Assembly (NCBI GenBank): GCA_002753735.1
Contig: PEAN01000043.1
Location: 1 to 33,298, forward strand
From: Magnetococcales bacterium DCbin4
Lineage (GTDB): Bacteria; Pseudomonadota; Magnetococcia; Magnetococcales; UBA8363
Length of the DNA: 33,298 bases
Direction of reading: 5' to 3'
Positions 14,068-21,418 of this stretch are shown here, piece by piece. Position 1 is the stretch's first letter, and the number at the start of each line of letters is the position of its first letter. Below the pieces are notes generated by a model that saw only the letters and a list, made by a program, of their open reading frames with translations, did not search any database and had not been told where the DNA came from. A program made the translations under genes and the position numbers.

Positions 14068-16447
14068 GGCGCTTCCCGGCATGACGACTGAAGTAGAACA
14101 AACCAAGTACAACGCCCACCAGGGACAATATCGAGATCCATGAACCGATTCTGACGGAGTCTGGTTGATAATGAAATTCAAGGTGGTGTGTTCCAGCCGG
14201 AAGAACTACAGCACGAAAAATGGCGTTGGCCTTGTAGATAGGTGTGGGAACACCATCCAGAAGAGCAGTCCAACCCGGGTCGAAGACATCGGAAAAGACG
14301 AGGATTCGATGATGGCCATGTCGTGTATTGATATGGACCTCTCTTGCGGCATACGATTCAATCGTCACATCGTCTCCTGGCGTCGCAGGTCCCAGGTCGG
14401 TAATGGTCGGAGTTTCCAACAGATAGACGGTATCCTGATATGAAACGTGTTCACTGTGCATCATCGCAAGCACATCTTCTTGGGAACGGAATTGTTGAAA
14501 TGATCCAACGGTGAATGCCCGGGGCATCGCTTCCGGGTTCAAATGGATCCTGAGGCTGCCATCATATACAATGGGAAACCGTACTGGATCGAGTTTACTG
14601 GACTTTTCAACAATGTATTTCGTATTGACAAAATTCAGATATGAATGATTCAGTGGCGTCAGGAAGTCAAAATTGATGGCTTCACTTGGAAGAACAAAAT
14701 CCATGGATCCTTGCGTCAAGTAAAGATTGAACATCAAGTTGGTGAAATCAGGCAGGATCCATGGCTGCTGTGGTTCATCAATGATCAAGGATCGTTCGAT
14801 GGTCGTATTCTTTTGCAGAAACTCAATGGACGCATCGGCTTTGTAGTATGGGTGTTCTTTCAAATCGATGTAAGAAACATAAGAAAGGAAAAAACTTCCC
14901 AAATCAAGACATACCAATAAAATAACACCAGCCTTGACAACCGGTTCCGATAAAATTCCCCGACGGAGCAGGTTGATCAGGATTGCGAAACAAAACAGGA
15001 GCAACAGAGTAAAGATAAGTTTCGGATTATCAAAATTATAATATGAAATTGTATTGAATATTTTCTGCTTGTAAAAAGGAAAGAATATATAATCTTTCCC
15101 CTTAAGATCCTCAATGAAGCGGTAACCAATAGAAATCAGCAATGAACGATTCATTTCAATAAAAATGTAAACGGCAAACCATGCCAATATCACGATGGAA
15201 CCTAATCTCAAAACCAACCTTTCGACGCCCAGAAGACGGATTCTGTTTTCCTGTTTCGTGAGGAGATCCAAACCAAAACCACTCAATATGGCAACACTGA
15301 AACACCAGAATACCTGGAAACGCATGTAGACGACAAGAACCAATGGAGTAAGAAATATAATTACAAGGACTGCAATTCCAATGAACCTGAACTGTCTTGA
15401 TACGGTACCCGTACTCCATGATGCAGCCAGGATCGCCAGCAGCAAAGGGAACAGCCCTGCATAGCCATAAACAAAATGTACCCATTGCTCATTGACCAGT
15501 GAAACCAGACTGAAGATACTGCTATTACCAAAAAAATGAGGGAACGCAAGTGAAACAATGAATGGTATTTTCTGCAAATGCTCCGGAAACTTGAGAATCC
15601 ATCCCAATAAACTGAAATCTCTTGAAACCCGAAACGGATTCGAGACCAATTCGAAAAAGGGTAGAAAACCAACTGCCGCCAATAAAACGCTCAATAAATA
15701 AACGAACGACAGATTCATAAAAATTACTGAAGGTGAATGGTCTTGGCGAAACATGATTATTTTTGACAACATCCAAATCAGCAGGAACAGTCCAATCTGA
15801 AGAATATTTTGGGCGTTACCGGCCAAATGGGCCAAAGCAAGAAATACACTGGCGACCAGAATATTTCTTGCACGCATCGTTTGCAGGCTTTTCTCGAGGA
15901 AAAGGACGACATAGGGAGTCCACAACAAAGCGCCCAATTCTCTGTAGAACGCATGCTGTGATGGAAATGCCCCATTGAGCATGAAGACGATACCACCAAG
16001 AACAGCACCTGCCGAAGATACGCCGTAAGAGCGCGCCAGGATAAATAATCCCATCCCCGCCGTCCACAGTTTCAGGGCAGTGACGATATGATCCATTTGC
16101 AATTGTGAGGAAATGAGGTACAAACTGAAAAAAACATCAAGAAAGACCGGGACTGCCATGGAAACCATCGGCATTCCCAAACCATTATATGGATTCCACA
16201 ATGGCAATTCAAAACGGGATAGGCTTTCAGCAATGAAACGTTGCAGTGTCGCAGTATGGCGGGTCACATCCCAGGCGTAATGGTTCTGGATGGAAATATA
16301 CTGGCCGTCACCCCAGGGGAAGGACCATTTAAGCAGGTCCAGCGGAACAAACGTATAATCAAAAAAGAAAAAGGGGAAAAACAACACAAACAGGATCAAC
16401 GCAAGAATAGATCCTGAAAGAAACGACTTATGATACCAATATTTCAC
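14051..16447 (-). CDS. YfhO-like large polytopic membrane protein
   Basis: The 798-aa protein has an N-terminal signal-anchor (FLSGSILALILFVLFFPFFFF). The first 530 residues contain about 11-13 hydrophobic helices, and a C-terminal extracytoplasmic domain (about 540-765) ends in one more helix (IGSWISILSLVGVVLGLFYF) and a basic tail. The features PLWNPYNGLGMPMVS and the late block FDPGWTALLDGVPTPIYKANAIFRAVVLPAGTHHLEFHY are typical of bacterial YfhO-family (GT-C-like) proteins. YfhO-type proteins are thought to transfer sugars from lipid carriers to cell-surface polymers. The start is GTG 16447 with a weak ribosome site. The gene overlaps the aminotransferase by 17 bp, which implies translational coupling. 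Confidence 0.85.
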   Translation of the reverse strand: MKYWYHKSFLSGSILALILFVLFFPFFFFDYTFVPLDLLKWSFPWGDGQYISIQNHYAWDVTRHTATLQRFIAESLSRFELPLWNPYNGLGMPMVSMAVPVFLDVFFSLYLISSQLQMDHIVTALKLWTAGMGLFILARSYGVSSAGAVLGGIVFMLNGAFPSQHAFYRELGALLWTPYVVLFLEKSLQTMRARNILVASVFLALAHLAGNAQNILQIGLFLLIWMLSKIIMFRQDHSPSVIFMNLSFVYLLSVLLAAVGFLPFFELVSNPFRVSRDFSLLGWILKFPEHLQKIPFIVSLAFPHFFGNSSIFSLVSLVNEQWVHFVYGYAGLFPLLLAILAASWSTGTVSRQFRFIGIAVLVIIFLTPLVLVVYMRFQVFWCFSVAILSGFGLDLLTKQENRIRLLGVERLVLRLGSIVILAWFAVYIFIEMNRSLLISIGYRFIEDLKGKDYIFFPFYKQKIFNTISYYNFDNPKLIFTLLLLFCFAILINLLRRGILSEPVVKAGVILLVCLDLGSFFLSYVSYIDLKEHPYYKADASIEFLQKNTTIERSLIIDEPQQPWILPDFTNLMFNLYLTQGSMDFVLPSEAINFDFLTPLNHSYLNFVNTKYIVEKSSKLDPVRFPIVYDGSLRIHLNPEAMPRAFTVGSFQQFRSQEDVLAMMHSEHVSYQDTVYLLETPTITDLGPATPGDDVTIESYAAREVHINTRHGHHRILVFSDVFDPGWTALLDGVPTPIYKANAIFRAVVLPAGTHHLEFHYQPDSVRIGSWISILSLVGVVLGLFYFSRHAGKRHENRD

Positions 16448-16500
16448 TGAGCGTGTCCATAGAAATGACTTGATTTAATATTAATCAAGAACAGTGAATA

Positions 16501-17499
16501 TTAATCAGTCTGAAACCCAATGTCGGAGTAATAACAATCTTTGCATGCAGGGATCCGTTCACGTTGATTGTTGATGTGCAGTTCCATAATATTTTTCAAC
16601 TCATTGCCATGAAACGCAGTAATCAATGAATGTTCCAGAAGATTTCCAATGATCAAATTTTTTTGAACCGCACCCACATAGCAACATGGGTAGATTTTTC
16701 CCTGCCAATTGATCGCAACGGTCGTCCATGCCCATTCACAGATTCCAGTTGTGGGCGTCAGGAGATCGGAAACGATATGGTCATCCACCGTTTTATCGTC
16801 CCTGCTGTCCTGGGCATCTCTGACATGAAAACAAAGATCCATTGCAGAAAAAAATGTACGCGCAGGTTCCACTTCATGTGCATTATGGGGCAATTTGAGA
16901 TAGTCAATGATGACGAGTGTACTTGCATTTTTTTCACGAATCGTCGCCAGTAATGCGTTCACGTTGGCAATGACGCGCCGGATGTTACCACCACGATGAT
17001 ACTGCACATAGGTTTCCTGCGTAATTCCACTGATGGAAATCTTAATAATGTCAAGTCCGGATTCGACCAGTGCAAGACTGTTACGGGGGGTCAGGGCCAT
17101 CCCATTGGTCGCAATCATGCAGCCGATGCCGTTATCCGACAATATTCGGATCATATTCCGCGTCTTGCTGTGCAAAAGCGGCTCACCCATCCAGTACAGG
17201 GCAACCAGAAGACAATGTTTTTTGATTCCTGGAATGATGTTCGAAAACAGATCCTCGGTCATGAACCCAGTCTGATCATGATACATCAAGTCTCTGGTAT
17301 TTCGGCATCCGACACAGGAAACATTACATTGATCAGTCGGTTCAATAAAGACAAAGGTCGGAAAATAACGGGGTGGAACCCATTTCAGCGTGTAATATGT
17401 CTTATTTCTAATGAAATTAAATATTTTCGCGAACGACAATTTACCGTTATTAAATAATGCAATAAGCATGTTGATCTTATGGCAGAATATTTTCCTCAC
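16501..17499 (-). CDS. Radical SAM protein with SPASM-like C-terminus, in glycan cluster
   Basis: Radical S-adenosylmethionine enzymes use a 4Fe-4S cluster to start radical chemistry. With GTG 17499 as start (GGAG 6 bases upstream), the CX3CX2C cluster motif is at C58, C62 and C65 (QCNVSCVGC). It is followed by the family elements YWMGEPLLH, ATNGMAL and IIKISISG. The C-terminal region has more Cys (GICEWAW, IYPCCYVG, ACKDCYYS) fitting a SPASM/Twitch auxiliary cluster. TTG 17511 and ATG 17469 are alternative starts. Relatives include peptide-maturation and sugar or cyclitol enzymes; the substrate is unknown. It lies between YfhO and MITE copy 2, all on the - strand. A second radical SAM protein occurs at 24888. 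Confidence 0.9.
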   Translation of the reverse strand: MRKIFCHKINMLIALFNNGKLSFAKIFNFIRNKTYYTLKWVPPRYFPTFVFIEPTDQCNVSCVGCRNTRDLMYHDQTGFMTEDLFSNIIPGIKKHCLLVALYWMGEPLLHSKTRNMIRILSDNGIGCMIATNGMALTPRNSLALVESGLDIIKISISGITQETYVQYHRGGNIRRVIANVNALLATIREKNASTLVIIDYLKLPHNAHEVEPARTFFSAMDLCFHVRDAQDSRDDKTVDDHIVSDLLTPTTGICEWAWTTVAINWQGKIYPCCYVGAVQKNLIIGNLLEHSLITAFHGNELKNIMELHINNQRERIPACKDCYYSDIGFQTD

Positions 17500-17619
17500 C
17501 CGCAGCTCCAAAAAAATAAGCCGATGATTCAGACGTCAATGACACCCCTTCAACTCTGTTATTTATATTCACAATATCCAGAATCTTGGCAGGTTGTTCC
17601 AGATGAATACGTTGATATT

Positions 17620-17828
17620 ATTCCATTTCTAAATCAAAAGTGCATTAATTTTTACTTGAAAAAACAAAGTAAAGAACTTGAGCATGGAAACCTTTTTGTT
17701 TAAATTAAAAGGAATCAACACCCTTGGGGCAATCCCCCAGACCCCTTTCCTCTTTCAATAATTTTTGAATGTCAATCCGCCCGAGAATTCTGCCACTCAA
17801 AAATGTCCTTTTGATATGGAAATGGAAT
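17620..17828 (+). mobile_element. MITE-like element, copy 2 (209 bp)
   Basis: The left inverted repeat at 17620-17640 and right inverted repeat at 17808-17828 match in 19 of 21 positions as reverse complements, and both are the same as in copy 1. Immediately outside TTCC...GGAA both flanks read TTA, a possible 3-bp target duplication. Copy 1 does not show it, so this may be chance. Together with copy 1 it brackets the aminotransferase, YfhO and radical SAM genes (about 4.8 kb) as a direct repeat. The 435 bases between the radical SAM and methyltransferase genes hold this element, the remnant to its right and 108 bases of no recognised content to its left. Confidence 0.7.
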
Positions 17829-17946
17829 TAAACGCCATTCCCGCAATATCGGGAACCAGTAACGTTGTTCGGCCGGATTCGGTTTTTGGATCCACCTTTC
17901 GCCCAGGATAGCGGAAACGAAAGAACGTTGGCGCAGATGAACACTC
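17773..17946 (-). pseudogene. Possible remnant of a protein-coding gene, interrupted by MITE copy 2
   Basis: On the - strand, directly after the methyltransferase stop, a frame without a start codon reads VHLRQRSFVSAILGER, then WIQKPNPAEQRYWFPILREW. It runs into the MITE end (LIPFPYQKDIFEWQNSRAD) before a stop. The non-MITE part has protein-like composition (QRYWFPILREW) but I cannot name the family. It may be the tail of a lost gene cut by the insertion. Weak evidence. Confidence 0.3.
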
Positions 17947-18639
17947 TTATTTTATCAGGAGCAAATCAAAACGATAACGACTATTAATCATACCTGGATG
18001 CTGATTGATAATTTTTGCCTGACCAAAACCGACATACCGTGCCATTTCCAAAAGAATTTCCCTTTTAAACCAGGTACCAATCGATGTGGTATTGGACTTC
18101 ATCGCATCAAAACAGGCACGGACCCATTCTGGCTTATTATAGAATGAGAAGAACAGATCAATATCAGGAACATCACCGACAAGAAATACGCCACCCGGCA
18201 TTAAGGACGCAAATATCTTCTCAAAAATCAAAAGCACTTCTCGTTCAGAAAAGTATTGCAAGCCACCATACAGCAATCCTTTCGAAAATGCAAGATTGGG
18301 AAGATCAACCTTTCTTACATCTTCCAGAATTACTTGTATTGAATCATGCCGTCCTGAATGAATCTTTTCCAATAGTTTTTTGGAAAAATCTACCGCAACG
18401 ACTGAACGACATTTCTTAGAAAATGGGATTGCGATCAAACCATTCCCGGCACAAAGATCAAGCAGGGTATCATCGGGAGCAAGAGTCAAAGTTTTTTCGA
18501 TCTCGTCAAGATGAAATTGCCATTTTTGTTCATCAATTGGAACCTTATGTACCGTTCTCAACACTTGGCTGTGCGGATTTTCATGGGAAAGCGCCACATT
18601 CGTATTCCAGAACTGCTCCCAATATTGATCTTGAGTCAT
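17947..18639 (-). CDS. Class I SAM-dependent methyltransferase
   Basis: The 230-aa soluble protein has the methyltransferase motif I LLDLCAGNGLIAIP (residues 59-72), motif II VVAVDFSKKLLEK, then ILEDVRKVDLPN and a motif IV-like FSKGLLYGGLQYF. A post-motif part (LMPGGVFLVGDVPD) is also typical. The N-terminus (YWEQFWNT) is like methyltransferases in O-antigen and glycan clusters. It lies 29 bp after the WbqC-like gene on the same strand, so both are probably co-transcribed with the FAD protein. A sugar or lipid-linked intermediate is a likely acceptor; this is inferred from context only. Confidence 0.85.
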   Translation of the reverse strand: MTQDQYWEQFWNTNVALSHENPHSQVLRTVHKVPIDEQKWQFHLDEIEKTLTLAPDDTLLDLCAGNGLIAIPFSKKCRSVVAVDFSKKLLEKIHSGRHDSIQVILEDVRKVDLPNLAFSKGLLYGGLQYFSEREVLLIFEKIFASLMPGGVFLVGDVPDIDLFFSFYNKPEWVRACFDAMKSNTTSIGTWFKREILLEMARYVGFGQAKIINQHPGMINSRYRFDLLLIK

Positions 18640-18668
18640 TCCCTTATTGACAACCTCCCAACATGAAA

Positions 18669-19415
18669 TCAGGTGATTTCCGACATGGATGAAGCAGAAG
18701 GATTGATCAGACGAAAGGCGTCTAAATATGTTCCGATCCTTCCAAATCCGACGTGCATTAACACATCGATAATTGAAAGCCTTGAGATGAATGATTCCTG
18801 CTGTATTTGATCATAAGACAACTGAATATCTTCCACAAACCGCAGGTCAATACCATGATTCTTAAAACTTTCAGGATCATACAAAGACATTCCACCGGTT
18901 AGATTGACGTATACACTGGCATTCTCATGTTTACAAATATCAATAATGCGTGCCATCCCCTTCAAATCAGAGTTATGATACTGGAGACTGCTGTTGACAA
19001 TGTGGGTGTGTATCTTCAACCTGTCCAGCATCACATGCAGTTGGTGCAGCAGAAAATCAGACAGATGATTCGAACCGTACATGATGATTTCTTCAACGAC
19101 CGGGAAAACTTCATGATAAAACGGCCTTTTGCGATAGGCCGTTTGAATCATTTTCAGCAATTTTCCGCGCCAATCGATATCGGAACAAATCCATGTGTCG
19201 CATATGCGTACATTTTGACTTGGCCGTCGCAACGGAACTGTAAACAAAAATGGTTTTCCGTTGATCAGGATACGGTTACGATGAACCCATCCTTTTTTGA
19301 TGAAATTAACATCATCATAAACGATGAAACAGTCTGCGATTGAAACAAGTTGCCAATAGCCAACATATGGAAAAAGATATGGCTGCATCACCGCAACAAT
19401 TTTATCATTACTCAT
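18669..19415 (-). CDS. WbqC-like family protein
   Basis: WbqC-like proteins occur in O-antigen and exopolysaccharide clusters; their reaction is not firmly established. The 248-aa product starts at ATG 19415 with MSNDKIVAVMQPYLFPYVGYWQLV, the family opening (MQPY.FP..GYW). It continues with the diagnostic DCFIVYDDVNFIKKGWVHRNRI and the block LSIIDVLMHVGFG near the end. An upstream TTG start at 19454 would overlap the FAD gene stop, but its tail is not part of the family. There is no signal peptide, so it is cytoplasmic. It is followed by the methyltransferase. Confidence 0.88.
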   Translation of the reverse strand: MSNDKIVAVMQPYLFPYVGYWQLVSIADCFIVYDDVNFIKKGWVHRNRILINGKPFLFTVPLRRPSQNVRICDTWICSDIDWRGKLLKMIQTAYRKRPFYHEVFPVVEEIIMYGSNHLSDFLLHQLHVMLDRLKIHTHIVNSSLQYHNSDLKGMARIIDICKHENASVYVNLTGGMSLYDPESFKNHGIDLRFVEDIQLSYDQIQQESFISRLSIIDVLMHVGFGRIGTYLDAFRLINPSASSMSEIT

Positions 19416-19450
19416 ATCAATAAAAGATTTGAGCTGGATATCGAATACGT

Positions 19451-20866
19451 TCAATAGGAATAGCGATCTGCAGCCTCAAACCCCATCAATAAGGCTTCAT
19501 CGGTATTGATATAAGAAAATAATCCTTGACGACCAAAGGTTCTCAAGTTATCGATCGAATGATTGATATAGTGAGTCAACAGTTCCACATGTCGTTCATA
19601 ACCGATACGAAAACGGGGGTAGGCATGGGTCAGGCGGCGCGTGTGATAATCCAGCACATTCTTCCTGGTCAGAAATCCATGCCGCTCCAATGGCCCCAAA
19701 CACATGTCATAGATTTCCTGATCGCCAAGGTGCCACACCGCATCTCCCTCAGTACAGGTGATCTCAAGACACAAAGCCGTACGTCCTGCCGGAACCATGT
19801 CGCGACTGAACTTACCTACATCTGAAATTCGATTGAAGGGAAACTCTTTTTCACTGAAGTAAAGGATATCAACACCCAGGGGATCCGTGGTATCCAACTC
19901 AAGATAGAGAAAAATCATTGCGGTATAATCAATCCGTGCGGCCGATTCACGTACCTCCTCTGGAACACTTTCGCCAAAGTACCGTATCAGGTGGTTGATG
20001 GGAATCGTAGATAAAAAAATCAACTCGTCTTCCCCATGTTCACCATTGGTTTCCTGAATCGTCCCAATCCCCTGTTCAGGAACAAAAAATTCAACACCAA
20101 CAATATTTCTTCCGTTTACAGTCAAATGACGGAGTTGGGCATTGGTAATGATCTTCCCATCATGGCGCAAAATTTCATCATGGAAATATTCAGTAATCTT
20201 TCCTGATCCTTGGCTGTGATAATAGCATGCAAGGGATCCTGAATTTTCCGGATGGTAGTCGGAACGGCGCGTGATGGCAGTACGCACCAACGCATGCAAG
20301 CTTCGCACAGGAATACGCCTTTTTGCAATAATATCAGAAAGATCCATCGTGGAAACACCCCATACCTTCTCGGTATAAGGTCCAAAAAAAATATCGAAAA
20401 AATAAGCTCCAAACCGATTGACCAACCACGTGTGATAGCTTCCATCATCCTTGAAAATGTTTTTGAATGTGATTTGAATACGTCTTGAAAAATAGCTCAT
20501 GACACAACGGGCAGCAGTCACAAGGCTCAATACCTTCAAGAGTCCAAACCCGGAGAATGGATAGGTAACCCGACACCCATTGAAATAGACCTCATTCACT
20601 GAATCGTGTTTACGGAATTCGTTGCCGAGTTTACGGCGTAGACATTCAATCAGATAGGTATGTGGGGAATGCACAATATGAGGCCCCAGGTCGAAACGAA
20701 AATTTCCCCTGGAAAAGGTGGATGCCATGCCACCACAGTGCAATTCCTTCTCAATAACAGTTACTTCATGCCCACGTTGAACCAGTGTCCATGCTGCCGC
20801 CAAACCACTCGGACCACCCCCGAGAATGACAAAACGGCGTTTACGATTCTTTTTTTCCTGGCACAT
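19451..20866 (-). CDS. FAD-dependent amine-oxidase / UDP-galactopyranose-mutase-like oxidoreductase
   Basis: The 471-aa protein (from ATG 20866; TTG 20878 is also possible) opens with the FAD Rossmann motif VILGGGPSGLAAAWTL (residues 13-28), ending in a Glu-containing beta strand (VTVIEK). The GGMASTF and FDLGPHIVHS blocks follow, as in protoporphyrinogen-oxidase-like and UDP-galactopyranose-mutase-like flavoproteins. GPYTEKVWGVS and the C-terminal GRQGLFSYINTDEALLMGFEAAD (dinucleotide-binding end) agree. Such proteins in glycan clusters are often annotated as amine oxidase or mutase homologues; the substrate here is unknown. It is the first gene of the - strand run, with wbqC-like and methyltransferase genes after it. 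Confidence 0.87.
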   Translation of the reverse strand: MCQEKKNRKRRFVILGGGPSGLAAAWTLVQRGHEVTVIEKELHCGGMASTFSRGNFRFDLGPHIVHSPHTYLIECLRRKLGNEFRKHDSVNEVYFNGCRVTYPFSGFGLLKVLSLVTAARCVMSYFSRRIQITFKNIFKDDGSYHTWLVNRFGAYFFDIFFGPYTEKVWGVSTMDLSDIIAKRRIPVRSLHALVRTAITRRSDYHPENSGSLACYYHSQGSGKITEYFHDEILRHDGKIITNAQLRHLTVNGRNIVGVEFFVPEQGIGTIQETNGEHGEDELIFLSTIPINHLIRYFGESVPEEVRESAARIDYTAMIFLYLELDTTDPLGVDILYFSEKEFPFNRISDVGKFSRDMVPAGRTALCLEITCTEGDAVWHLGDQEIYDMCLGPLERHGFLTRKNVLDYHTRRLTHAYPRFRIGYERHVELLTHYINHSIDNLRTFGRQGLFSYINTDEALLMGFEAADRYSY

Positions 20867-21077
20867 GCTGTTCTTCAAATCCCTTGAAAATCAATGACCC
20901 CATAGAAATATATGTCTGGATTGCATCATGCAACACGAATTCGGAAAACACAATGTACCTCATGAGCAGAAAATATTTACAAAATATCGTTTCCATATTA
21001 AATTTATATAAATATTCGCCATCCCGTTTAAACATTTCAATAAGAAATACTCAAAGCGATCAGGTGTCAGAATTTTA
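20867..21077. other. AT-rich divergent intergenic region between the glycan genes and leuA
   Basis: This very AT-rich stretch should hold the promoter of the - strand glycan run, but I see no single clear -35/-10 pair for it. A perfect 6+6 palindrome TTGCAT-C-ATGCAA lies at 20921-20933, about 55 bp before the FAD gene start. It could be an operator, though one such palindrome is expected by chance in a few kilobases. No gene is supported here. The leuA promoter and leader follow. Confidence 0.4.
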
Positions 21078-21106
21078 TTGACAGATGGGAATTTTTTCGT
21101 TAAATT
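21078..21106 (+). promoter_or_regulatory. Predicted promoter of leuA leader
   Basis: TTGACA (21078-21083), a perfect -35, is followed after 17 bases by TAAATT (21101-21106), a good -10. The expected start of transcription is about 21112-21114. The nearest + strand gene is leuA, 305 bp downstream. Confidence 0.65.
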
Positions 21107-21113
21107 TTGGAGT

Positions 21114-21203
21114 ATGGATAAGAAACGGACCTTACTTGGATTTCGACTGCGCGGCACACTGGATGTCATCGATGACCCGTGGGCGCTGAGGAACATACGG
21201 TAG
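21114..21203 (+). CDS. Possible 29-aa leader peptide before leuA attenuator
   Basis: An ATG at 21114 opens a 29-codon frame, MDKKRTLLGFRLRGTLDV then IDDPWALRNIR. It ends 31 bases before the terminator hairpin. It holds two adjacent Leu codons (TTA CTT) and three CTG, five Leu in all, more than chance would favour but without a long Leu run. The ATG falls at the predicted transcription start, so it would be translated leaderless or not at all. Its 3' part contains the ACCCGTGG strand that competes for the terminator. Evidence is suggestive only. Confidence 0.3.
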   Translation: MDKKRTLLGFRLRGTLDVIDDPWALRNIR

Positions 21204-21234
21204 GTTTGATTTTTCTGTTGTTTCTTGATCAAAG

Positions 21235-21266
21235 GCCACGGGTTCCCGTAACCCGTGGCTTTTTTT
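21235..21266 (+). terminator. Intrinsic terminator in leuA leader, likely attenuator
   Basis: A perfect 10-bp stem (21235-21244 with 21250-21259) around a 5-base loop is followed by 7 T. The core of the 3' arm, ACCCGTGG (21251-21258), also occurs upstream at 21175-21182. There it could pair with CCACGGGT (21236-21243) as an antiterminator. Because no other + strand gene lies between the promoter and this hairpin, it most likely attenuates leuA. Confidence 0.75.
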
Positions 21267-21418
21267 ATTTCTTCTGCTCACTGGAGACGATTCATGACGA
21301 TGTTTTCTTTCTCACTGCGACTGCCCACCGGCCACCCCTCAATGACGCAATGGCGCACGGGTGGCCAAGGTTCCCCAACCGATCCAAGTCATCCATTGAT
21401 CACAGGGAGTCGCTTTCG

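Noticed and set aside
17479-17703. 74-codon + strand frame ending inside MITE copy 2
   Set aside because: It overlaps the radical SAM gene start, its last third is MITE sequence shared with copy 1, and the shared part has mostly amino-acid-changing differences. No family recognised.
20921-20933. Palindrome TTGCAT-C-ATGCAA as an operator
   Set aside because: A perfect 6+6 palindrome is expected several times in 33 kb by chance; it is mentioned only as content of the gap.
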